From an uncultured Kiritimatiellota bacterium (GTDB taxonomy: Bacteria > Verrucomicrobiota > Kiritimatiellia > RFP12 > DVOR01), in contig CALXSE010000003.1 of the NCBI GenBank assembly GCA_944391085.1, forward strand, positions 1-54,142: a stretch of DNA of 54,142 nt, read 5' to 3'. Below, one piece after another: positions 32,056 to 41,700 of this stretch (positions are counted from its first letter, which is position 1; every line of letters starts with the position of its first letter). The position numbers and the translations under genes were made by a program. The notes below the pieces were generated by a model, which worked only from the letters and a program-made list of their open reading frames with translations, had not been told where the DNA came from and searched no databases.

Positions 32056-32769
32056 TTACGCCACGCGGCGGCGAAGCGCCACGCCCGCCACGCCCAGCGC
32101 CAGCAACGCCAGCGCCGTCGGCTCGGGAACCACATTCGCGCGGGTGACCTCGCTGGCGTCCGCGATGCCTTCGGCCGCCGCCAGCCACACCTCGTCGGTC
32201 AGGCCTTCAGCTCCATAAGAGAGCGAATCGAGCGTCGACTTCCAGAAGTGATAGGCGCCGCCTTTCCCATCGTACTCCGCGACAATCTCCCCATCGACAA
32301 TCAACGCGGCGCAACCGGCGTTGATGCCATTGCTCGCACTCCCGCTATTGTTGACAGCGATGCCAATCACGTGCTCCTTCCCATCAAGCACATTGACGCC
32401 AGTCGAGGACGCGCTCCAGGAATTCGTAAAAGACTCCCCGCTGGTGTTGCTCAGCTGAAGCTTCAGGTTGCCATCCGAGGTCACGAAAACCTTGGCGCCA
32501 TTGTTCTTGGTATGGCTCGTGCTCTCACTCGACTGGCTGTTGACCAGGGCCAAAATCTCCGTTTCCTGAGAAACCGAAGGGTTCGAGACGAACGAGAAGA
32601 CGCCGGCGTAGGTCATCACACCCGTGCCGGAGGTGCCGTTCCAAGGCGAGACGGAGGGGTTTCCCGTCGCCGTGCCGGTGGCGCTGCCGCCGCCATGCCA
32701 ACTCCACGTCACTGCCTGGGCCAGACCGGCCACACACAGGGCGGCCATCAAGAAACCAACTTTCTTCAT
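32056..32769 (-). CDS. PEP-CTERM protein with a LamG-like beta-sandwich
   Basis: 237 residues with a signal peptide (MKKVGFLMAALCVAGLAQA then VTWSW). It ends VVPEPTALALLALGVAGVALRRRVA, a canonical PEP-CTERM sorting signal (PEP, transmembrane helix, RRR). The middle, with DGKEHVIGIAVNN and VDGEIVAEYDG, resembles a LamG/concanavalin-like fold. It would be processed by an exosortase (not in the window) to the cell surface or matrix. Composition is lower in GC (Ser, Asn, Thr rich) than the surroundings. It is driven by the poly-G promoter at 32815-32865. Confidence 0.8.
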   Translation of the reverse strand: MKKVGFLMAALCVAGLAQAVTWSWHGGGSATGTATGNPSVSPWNGTSGTGVMTYAGVFSFVSNPSVSQETEILALVNSQSSESTSHTKNNGAKVFVTSDGNLKLQLSNTSGESFTNSWSASSTGVNVLDGKEHVIGIAVNNSGSASNGINAGCAALIVDGEIVAEYDGKGGAYHFWKSTLDSLSYGAEGLTDEVWLAAAEGIADASEVTRANVVPEPTALALLALGVAGVALRRRVA

Positions 32770-32814
32770 GCTATACTCCTTTCTTGCAACGGCACCTGCC
32801 GCTGAGATGGGAGT

Positions 32815-32865
32815 ACAATAACATCTTCCCCCCCCCCCCGTCAAGCACAAAGACTTATTTTTTTT
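32815..32865 (-). promoter_or_regulatory. Promoter with a 12-base G tract between -35 and -10
   Basis: Minus strand, in order: A8 tract with TAAGTC, six bases, C-TTGACG (-35 hexamer 32844-32839), a G-run whose spacer part is 11 G, AAGATGT, then -10 TATTGT (32820-32815) with a TG one base upstream. The spacer is 18 bp and consists mostly of G. Gain or loss of one or two G would change promoter strength. A near-identical upstream element stands at 61-86. Confidence 0.65.
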
Positions 32866-32877
32866 GCGGCTTTGCCC

Positions 32878-35574
32878 TCACCGCAGGCGCAGCCGGTACC
32901 CCGGGAACCACAGCGGCGCGACGCGCTCCAGCCAATAACTCGGCCACGCCTCCCGGAAGGCCGCGCGCTCGGCATATGGCACCAAGACGCGCCCGGAGAG
33001 GGAAGCCGTGCCCGGGGAGCCGGGGTCAGTGTCATGGAAGGAGGCGACCCACGGGGAACGCGCCCACAGGCGCGTCTCTTGGCTTTCAACGGCGGCCCCC
33101 TGCCAGACGACGCGAAGGTTTTCCACCTGGGTGTTGGAGGCGTTGTTGAAGTGGCCCACGCCTCCGGCCACCGCGTCGTTCGTGCCCGATTCGTTGGCCA
33201 GGCGGGCAGTGGGGCGAAGCGTGACGGCACAACCGCGCACGACGTTGGTACCGGGGCCACCGACCCACGCGGCCAGCCCGCCAACGGCGGTTTGGTCGGT
33301 AGGAATGAGCCCGGCCGCGCCGCACCCGGAGCCGGAGGGGTCGGCCAAATTGCGGACGACGCCCGCGATGTCGGCGCGGACGTTTTCCAGCGTGACGCCG
33401 CCCTCCCCGCTCCAGACCTCCGCGACGACCGCGGCGGCCCGCTTGGCGCCCTGCACCTCGGCACCCTCGGCGACGCGGACGGAAACGTTCTCGACGCGGG
33501 CACTCCCGGTGGCATACGCGGCCAACACGGCGGCGCGGCCGGTGCCGGGGACGGCCTTGCGATCCGCGTATGCCCAGTCGTTCTTTCGGTCGTTGCGGGT
33601 GACGACGCGCCCTTCGAGGAAGACGGTGAGGTCTTTGACGATGCCGGAGAGCTCGCGAATGAGCGCGGCGTCCTCGTAAGTCACGACCCAAACGCCCTTG
33701 GGCAAAGTCAGCGTGTGGCCCGCGCCGTCGAGCGTGCCGGAGAAAGTCGGGATGGGGAGCGGATCGTGCGTGAAGACGATGTCGTCGGCCAGGCGCACGT
33801 CGTTGTCGGGGTGCTCTTGGAACCAGAACCAGTCTTCCTCGCTGTCAAGCAGATAGAAGCCGTCGGCGGCCTGTTCTGGGGCTTTCCGGAAGTCGTGCGG
33901 CCAGACCACCTGCGCCATATTGCGTCCGGCGGAGAGCCAGTCGCTGTGCTCCCAGAGGACGGTGCCGTTGTCGTCGTAATAACCCCAGCTCATGACGCCG
34001 CCGTAGCCATTCTCCCGCGCGTAGTTGCACTTACCGCGCAGGCTCGTGGGGCCGTTGTAGGAGGTGTTGGTCTGGATATTGGTGCGGTAGACGATGCTAG
34101 TGTCGCGGTCGAGGTTCGCGACCACCACGTCCCAATCCGTCACGGGCCGGGAATGGCGTTTCCCGCCGTTGTCGCCGGGCAGGGAATTGACGATTTCGCC
34201 CCATCCGATGTTCTGCCACTCGTAGCCATAGGGCGCCTGCCCCACCAAAATCCGCCGCTTGGGGACGTTGCGGCTCAGCAACGTGTTCTGGAGCGCGGAG
34301 GTAACCATGACGGCATAGGAGGCGTGCAGCCCGGTCTGCCCCCCGTAGGCCATCGAGTTGATGAAGTCGGGCACGGCCATGACCTCGCCCCCGGGCATCT
34401 TGTAACCCAGGTTCGTGCACATCGCCAGCTCCCACCCGTGGTTGAAGAAGGCCTCCGCAAGGTCGCGCAGGAGCTTCCCGTAGCGCTCGAACTCTCCCGT
34501 GGTGTTTGTTGAGCTGCCGCGGCGGTTGGGATATTCCCAGTCCACGTCCAGCCCGTCCAGGTCGTAGTCCTTCATGACCTGCACGAGGTCCTCCACCAAC
34601 CGCGCACGGTACTTGTCCCCCGCCGCGTGCCCGAGCGAGGTGCGCCTCTCCCCGTCGAGCTCGTAGTCCCCTTGCGTGTTGATGCTGGCGAAGACGCGCA
34701 GGTGCGGGTACTTCCGCGCCCCCGTCTCGTCGGTGGCGTCCCGATAGCCCGTCAACTTTCGCAGACCGTTACCGTAACTCTCGGTGTTGAGGTTCAGCCA
34801 GAAAGGGTCATCGGTGTTTGACGTGTCACACGAGATCAAGAGGCACGAAAGCATCAGATCCGTGAGACCGTTCAGGCGCCCTGCCTCATTGTCCGCGAAG
34901 ACATTCGAACCGGTCTGGAAGCGGAGCGCCCGCAGGTAGGCGTTGTTCCTGTACTTATAAGGATAGACCCGGTGCGGGGCCACCGAGCCATCCTCCAGCA
35001 GGTTGTTGTCCACCTGATAGGCGCAGCCGCCGATGGAGATGGAGGCGTCGGCGACGTCGGCATAGAGTTTGGCGTCGCGGGAGATGGCCGGGTCAATCTC
35101 CGCCGTGAGCCAGATGTAGTCGCTCTCCACGCGCCCCGGGGTGTGCGGATAGAACCAGTCCGGGGAGCCCTGGCTCGCATTGCCGTCGCCCTTGAAGGTG
35201 AAGGTGTAGGTGTCCTCCGCCGTCTGCTTTTCGGTGAGCATGCCCTGGACGCCGTCCAAGCGGATGGCGTTGGGCTCGTAGAAGCCATAGTTGTTGTAGT
35301 CCATGCGCCAGATTTTGATGCCTCCCAACTGCTCGCGCGTGCAGTTCTCCAGGCGCAGACGGAAGGTCACGGTGTTCAGCCCGCCGCCCCACGCGCCTTG
35401 CACGCCCCAGAAGCGGATGCCGATGAGGCTTTCGCGCGCCAAGCCGCGGGTGAGCCACGGGTGGGCGCGCACGACGACCGCCGTGCTCTTGGTGTAATCG
35501 GCGTCCTTGCTCGACGCGCCGAAGAGCACCGAGACAAACGACAGCAGGGCAACGACAAACAAAACTCTGGCCAT
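32878..35574 (-). CDS. Secreted GH18-family glycosidase with an N-terminal sialidase-associated-type domain
   Basis: 898 residues with a signal peptide (MARVLFVVALLSFVSVLFGASS). Residues about 25-185 form a beta-sandwich like BNR-associated N-terminal domains of sialidases (STAVVVRAHPWLTRGLARESLI). Residues about 200-560 are a GH18 domain with the catalytic DGLDVDWE (340-347) and MSWGYYDDNG. The rest is beta-helix or Ig-like with an Asn/Gly-rich pattern. GH18 enzymes cleave chitin or endo-acting N-glycans; the substrate is not shown. The start is chosen because the extended -10 TATGAT lies six bases upstream. Confidence 0.82.
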   Translation of the reverse strand: MARVLFVVALLSFVSVLFGASSKDADYTKSTAVVVRAHPWLTRGLARESLIGIRFWGVQGAWGGGLNTVTFRLRLENCTREQLGGIKIWRMDYNNYGFYEPNAIRLDGVQGMLTEKQTAEDTYTFTFKGDGNASQGSPDWFYPHTPGRVESDYIWLTAEIDPAISRDAKLYADVADASISIGGCAYQVDNNLLEDGSVAPHRVYPYKYRNNAYLRALRFQTGSNVFADNEAGRLNGLTDLMLSCLLISCDTSNTDDPFWLNLNTESYGNGLRKLTGYRDATDETGARKYPHLRVFASINTQGDYELDGERRTSLGHAAGDKYRARLVEDLVQVMKDYDLDGLDVDWEYPNRRGSSTNTTGEFERYGKLLRDLAEAFFNHGWELAMCTNLGYKMPGGEVMAVPDFINSMAYGGQTGLHASYAVMVTSALQNTLLSRNVPKRRILVGQAPYGYEWQNIGWGEIVNSLPGDNGGKRHSRPVTDWDVVVANLDRDTSIVYRTNIQTNTSYNGPTSLRGKCNYARENGYGGVMSWGYYDDNGTVLWEHSDWLSAGRNMAQVVWPHDFRKAPEQAADGFYLLDSEEDWFWFQEHPDNDVRLADDIVFTHDPLPIPTFSGTLDGAGHTLTLPKGVWVVTYEDAALIRELSGIVKDLTVFLEGRVVTRNDRKNDWAYADRKAVPGTGRAAVLAAYATGSARVENVSVRVAEGAEVQGAKRAAAVVAEVWSGEGGVTLENVRADIAGVVRNLADPSGSGCGAAGLIPTDQTAVGGLAAWVGGPGTNVVRGCAVTLRPTARLANESGTNDAVAGGVGHFNNASNTQVENLRVVWQGAAVESQETRLWARSPWVASFHDTDPGSPGTASLSGRVLVPYAERAAFREAWPSYWLERVAPLWFPGYRLRLR

Positions 35575-35580
35575 GCTCTC

Positions 35581-35610
35581 ATCATACCAAACGCCATCCC
35601 TCCCGCGCAA
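35581..35610 (-). promoter_or_regulatory. Leaderless promoter of the GH18 gene
   Basis: Minus strand: -35 TTGCGC (35610-35605), 18-bp spacer, extended -10 TGG-TATGAT (hexamer 35586-35581) six bases before the ATG at 35574. No Shine-Dalgarno is possible, so the mRNA should begin at the start codon. Confidence 0.6.
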
Positions 35611-35724
35611 GCCGAACCGAGACGCCCGTCGGCGCAACGCCGCCCGGGGCACAAAGGGCGCCGCCCTCACCCGCCGCAGCCCCCGGACGAGCCTCCCGGC
35701 TCCCCCGGGGCCGGCCGCGCGGGC

Positions 35725-35755
35725 AAAAAAAGGGCGGGCCTTCGCAGGCCCGCCC
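35725..35755 (-). terminator. Intrinsic terminator of the giant-protein operon
   Basis: Minus strand: 10-bp stem AGGCGGGCCC-type (arms 35746-35755 and 35732-35741, loop 35742-35745) followed by seven T. It lies about 20 nt after the giant gene stop (35778). A strong rho-independent terminator. Confidence 0.85.
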
Positions 35756-35777
35756 CCTTTGGGTCGGTTCGTCCGGG

Positions 35778-38700
35778 TCAGTCCGTGATGGTCTGCTCGG
35801 GGTTCTCGGAGGTCAGCCTGACCTTGAAGAAGAGGTAATCCTTCGAGTCAAGCTGGACGGCGGCGGATTGCCCCGCGGTGATGGCCTCGGAGACCTTCGC
35901 GGCGGAGAGGAGCTCCCACTGTTCATCGCCGAGGGACTTCTTGCCGTAGACGGCGAACCGGGCCTTGTTGGACGCGCTCCTGAAGGCCGCGGTGATGGCC
36001 TCGGAATGGACGATGGAGCTGTCCTGGCCCTCCTCGACCTTGACGCCGACGACGTCCCAGTCGAAGGAGACCGTGCCGCTCGGGTCGAAGTTGAGGCCGT
36101 TGATCTGGATGGCGAAGTGGGTGTAACCCTTCGCTTCCATGTCCGCGAGGATGGCCAGCGCGGTGTCCTCGCCGAGGATGGCGGCGAAGTCGCGGAAGAC
36201 CTGGAGGTCGTCGGGCATCCCGTCGACGGTGACGGCTCCGGTCGCGGGGTCGACGCCCGTGATGGAGAGGCCGTAGAGCTGGGCGCCGTAGGCGGTGAAG
36301 GCGAGCTTGCCGTCGCTGCCGATGCACCAGATGGCCTGGCCGTCCTGATTGGCGGAGGTGCCGGTGAGGGCGCCGCACCAGTCGTTGAAGCTGCCGGCGG
36401 GGAAGCCGTTGTTGAGCCACTCGTAGGAGTCGGCAAGCTTGTCGTTGTCGGTGTCGACGTCCTGGATGTAGAACTCGGCGTTGACGGCGTCTCCGGTGCG
36501 GGCCGGGGTGAGGGGCTGCGGGTCGAAGTAGAACCCGCTCGCGGCGCTCTGGCCCTGCATGGCATAGCCCCAGGGCTCCCAGCGGTCGTGCCGGCCGTTG
36601 CGGTTGAGGTCGAAGTAGGCCTTGAGGTAGACCGGCTCGTCCGTGGAGAGACCGCGGAGCTCGACGTCGAAGCAGGTGGCGTAGAAGGCGTCCTGCGTCT
36701 GCCGCTGGCCCTCCTGGTCGCCGACGGTGATGGTGTAGGTCTCGCTCTTGCTCATGCGGATGGTGCGGTTGAGCTTGCGGGCGGCCTCGTCCTCGTCGTC
36801 ATAGATGAGGATGTCGGAGTTGGCCGCCGCAGGGTCGCCGTTGAAGGAGGCGGAGCGGTGGGCTTCGACCACGAGGAGGCCCTTGTTGAAGTCCGCGCTT
36901 TCCTTGAGGACGCCGGTGTAGCGGATCTTGGCGCGCACGAAGTAGGAATCCTGGGCGTTGAAGGCCGTGGATTGTTCGGCGCCCTCGGTCTCGCGGAGGG
37001 AGGCGTCGGAGGAATCGCGCATGGCGATGGCGAAGTCGCCCTCGAGGGTCTTGTCGGATCCGGTGTAGGCGTTGAGCTTCAGGGTGTAGTGGTAGTACCC
37101 GTTGCCGAAGAGGGTGTCGAGGGAGCTGTTGAGCTCGCCGATGCCTCGGGGGAGGGTGTAACGGTAGCGGTACTGCCCGGACTCATCGTCCTCGGCATAG
37201 GCCGAGACGCCGCGGATGGTGCGGTTGAAGACGGTCTTCCCGCTGGCGGTGCCGTCGGCCTCGGAGGTCTTGACGATCTTGAGGTCGAAGTTGGGCACCT
37301 GCACGTTGCTCGTCCAGGCGAAGGTGAGCTCGGAGTTGCGGCGGTTGGAGCCGCCGATGAGGGCGCCTTCCTCGACGGGGAGGTGGCCGGTGAGGTCGTC
37401 GTTCAACGCGATGAACCGGTTGGTGATCGCACCGATGCAGTAGTTCGTCATCTGGTCGGCGGTGATGCCCACCTGGGCACTCGGCACGAGGAAGACGAGG
37501 TAGGTGGCCGAGGTGACGGTCACGGACTCCGGCGGCGGGATGCCGTTGGGGTAGCGCGCGTAGATCTCGTCCTCGTTCAGGTAGGGCTTCTTCGCGTCAT
37601 ACTCCTTGTCGAAGAAGATGGTGCGCGGGTAGGAGGTGGAGGCGTCGCCGCCGCCCACGCCCGTGGTCTCGGCAAGGGCCACGTAGAGATGGCCGCCGCC
37701 GGTGGAGTTGTCGCCGATGATCGACTCGAAGTCCTTCGGGTTGAGGTAAACCTCGGCGGCTTCGGGATAGGCGCCGTTGATGACGGAAGAGGTCATCTCG
37801 CCGCCGTCGTCGGTGGTGCCGGTCGCCAAATCCTCCTTCAGCTGCGCCAGCACGGTGGCGACGTCGAAGCGCAGGCCACCGGGGGGCGCGGACTCGGTGA
37901 GGGTGACGTGCAGCGTGGTGGAGACGCGGTCGAAGCCGATCTCCACGTCGTGCTGGTCGGGCACGCCGGCGGGCTCCCCGGTGTTCCAATTCCCGTTCCC
38001 GTCGAAGTCGGCGAAGACGAAGAAGTTGTTGGTGCCCTCCTTCAGGTGGCCGGAGTCTGGCGTCACCAGGGTGAAGGTGTTGGTGCTGCCGGCGTTGAGC
38101 ACGTAGGCGGACGTGAGCGTGCCGGTGAAGTTGGTGTACGGCATGGCGTAGTACGCATAGGGCACGCCATTGATGTAGGCCAGCTCCGCGCCGACGGGAA
38201 TGAGCGGGGTGCCGTCCGCGCTGGTGGTGGTGATGGGGTTGTAGATCTCAAAGAGACCGTCGGCCCAGGACTCGGCGCCGGCCTGGGAGGTGGCGCTGAA
38301 GTCGATGGAGTACTCACCGGTGGCGTAGTCGATCTTGCCCACGGGGATCGTGGTGTTGAAGTCCTCGCGGTGGAAGGCCGTCGCCTCGACGTTCGTGGCG
38401 GTGGCGGCCTGCAGGTACAGCTCGCCCTTCTGGTTGTCGGCGATGTGGAAGGTGACCTGCGGCAGGTTGTTTTCCACGGAGCCGGGGATGGGCCAGACGT
38501 AGGCGTAGGTGAGGTCGAACGAGCCGGGGCGGACATTGCCCATGTGGACGAAGCCCGAGACGGTGCCGGAGACCCAGTTGCCGAGTTCCGCAGTCACCGT
38601 GGTGCCCGCCGTGGAGCCCTCGCCGCCGGAGAGGGTGGACATGGGCAGGTAGAACTGCGCGTCGGGCTGGGAGTTGTTGCCCACGGCGGTGTAGCTGTGG

Positions 38701-41700
38701 ACGACGATGCGGGCGCTCTCGGTGGCGTTGGTGTAGACGTTCTGGTCGCCGAAGTAATCGACCGTCAGGCGCAGGGCCGGGGTCGGGTACTCGCGGCGGA
38801 TGCCGCCGGTGGCGGTGGCGCTGTCCTCGACCTGCGGGTCGGTGGAGTGGCGGCCGGTGCGGAAGTTGGCCCGGGCCTCGGCCCAGTTGCTCCAGCCGTC
38901 GTTGTCGGCGTCGCGCCAGGTGTCGTTCATGTCCACGTTGAGGGCCTCGGAGCGGTTCTCGGCCTCCCAATGGTCTTCCATGAAGTCATTGTCGGTGTAG
39001 AGGAGGCCGAAGGTAGGCCGCCCGCGGCGCATCCAGATCGGGATGTTGAAGTCGGTGATCCCGTTGCCGGCGGTGGAGGGGTTGTTGGGGGCGGATTTGG
39101 CGAGCCACTCGGCGTAGTTCGTCAGGAAGTCGCCGTCCGGGTCGCCGTGGGGGCCGTTGTCGCCGGTGGCGTCCTCGGGGTCAAGGCCGTAGTGGTTCTC
39201 CCACCAGTTGGGCATGAGGTCGCCGTCGGTGTCGGTGGTCTGGCCAAGGCCGACGTTGTCCTCCAGCCAGGAGCCGCCCTTGGAGCTCTCGCTGTCGGTG
39301 AGGTCGTCGGCGGAGGTGCTGTCGTCGTGCTCGAACCACGAGGGCGTGCCGGACTGGACGTCGCTGTCGCTGCCGTTGCCGCCGGAGGGGTCGGTGGTGG
39401 GCGAGCCGTCGGCCCACGTCTCGGGGTCGTACTTCGCAAAGACGTCGCCGAAGAGGAGGAGGTCGGCGGGCACCTGCGTGGAATAGGCCGGGAGGGCGCG
39501 GTGGGTGGGCACGTCGAAGGCGACGGTGGCGCGGTAGAGGTAGGCGTAGGGGTTGCCCTGGGTCTTCACGGAGTAGATGGCCGTGGAGCTGGCGTTGCTG
39601 ACGACGCCGGCGCCGTAGGGCGTCCAGTAGACGCTGTCGGCGGGCTTCACGTTCAGCGGCGTGCCGGAGGGGAAGAGGAGGTCGGGCGTGCCGTTCTTCA
39701 TCGGCGCGGAGTAGAGCAGGTTCGCGGTGGCGCGCTCGACGTCGGCCAGCGGCAGGTGGTCGATGGTGTTGTGCGCCATCGGCACGAAATCGGCGTTCGC
39801 CACGTCATAGAGCGTGGTCTGGAGGGTTTCGGGCACGCGCTCGCGGTAATAGGTGGTGTAGACCGCGGCGGCGTTCTCGGGGCGGCGGACGTAGACGTCG
39901 TTCCCGCCCACGATGACGCCGGTGTTGGCCTCGAGGTTGCGGCGGCGGAAGAGGAGCGAGCCGGAGACGGTCTTGTCGCCGATGGTCTGCTGGCCGGGAT
40001 AGGCCTCCCAGGGCTTGTCGTCGGCCTCCCTGGCGGCCTCGTCCTCGGAGGCGACGGGGTTGCCGTTCTCGTCGAGGTAGGGGAACTCGTCCTTGTCCGC
40101 GCCCTCGTTCTTCACGGGGGTCTTGCGGGCGCCGGCGAGGAGGTCGTCGAAGGTGTACTGGGCCACGAGGGCGGCGGGCACGCCGGTCTGGTAGAGGCCG
40201 TCGCCGGAGTAGCGCGCGGCGAAGACCGCGTAGCGCTGGTTCAGCAGGTCGGCCTGCGAGAAGGTGGCGGTGCGGTTGTTGGCGATCTCGGCGGCGGTGC
40301 GGGCGCCGTTCCAGATGCGCACCTCGTCGATGAAGCCTTTGTAGCGGTTCGCGAAGGCCGTGTCGAGCAGGATGCCGTCGGCGTCGAGCTCGGCGGTCCA
40401 GGCCTCGCCGGGGCCGGCGCCGATGAGGATGGGCGCGGCGCGGTAGGTGTAGCGCTGGACGTCGTTGGGGTCGCTGTTGGCCACGGAGATGAGGCCGTTG
40501 GCGGGGGTGAGGCCGGTGGAGGCCGAGCCGCTGGCTTGGCCGTTGATGTAGAGCCGCAGGGCCGAGCCGTCATAGGTCACGGCCAGGTGGGTCCACTTGC
40601 CGGCCTCGATCACCGTGTTGGCGGTGGCCTCGGAGGACTTCTGCGGGGTGGCGGCGCCGCCCTGGGCGGTGGTGCCGGCGCTGGTGTAGTAGGCGAAGGC
40701 CGTCAGGCCGTCCGCGCCCTTGCGCAGGCCGAGGCGGAAGTTGTGGCGCAGCGCGCCGAGCGGGCGGCCGAGATCCGGCTCGACGCCGGTGTAGAAGCGC
40801 CAGGGGCGGTCGATGAGGATGACCTCGTTCTCGGCCTGCCCTTCCGTGTCGGGCTTGACCCAGCACTCGAGGGTGAAGGTCTGCAGGGCGTAGGGGCCGA
40901 AGTGGGTCTCGGCCATGGACTGCATGGCGCCCTGGCCGCCGAAGTAGGCCGCCTGCTGGCGGGAGGGCGAGCGGAGGGTCTGCGGGTCGCCGCGGTTGAC
41001 GATGTCGGAGGTGAGCTCCACCATGTCGGGGGTGCCGTCGCCGTCGGTGTCGAAGCCTTCGTTGATCTCGTAGGGGAAGACGGAGGCGGTGGCCGCGGGC
41101 GTCTCGCTCTGGCCGACGACGACGCCGCGGCTGTTGTAGATGGAGCCCCTGGGATAGGGGAAGACCAGCGCGGGGACGACGCCGGCGGCGGCGAGGTTGG
41201 CGTTCACGCGGCCATAGAAGCGGGTGACGAGGCTGTTCGGGTTGGCCGGGTCGGTCATCCACAGGGGCGAGGGGTCGGTGCCGTAGCGCGCGGCGTCGCC
41301 GTTGGGGTTGACCGCCTCCTCGGCGTTGAGCAGGCCGTCGCCGTCGGGGTCAGCGAAGGGCGCGCCGGCCACCCACGGGTAGCTGTAGTAGTCATAGCCG
41401 GTGACGGCCGCCTCTTCCAGCGCGGGGTTCCCGAAGGCGTTGGCCCCCTTGCCGGCGGGGGCGAGGCTGTCGGCGAACCAGACGATGTCGGTGGCGACGC
41501 GGCCGCCGCCGGCGTCCTCGCCGTCCTCGAACAGCCCGTCGGGCTTGCCGGCGTAAACGGCGTGGATCTTGTCGACGGCGTAGTTCTCATGGCCGATGGA
41601 GCCGTTGCCGTAGGCGAGGTTGGAGTAGTCGCCCAGGATGGGGTTCAGGCCGTGGAAGATTTCCCAGTAGTCGTCCATGCCGTCGGCGTCGGAGTCGGCG

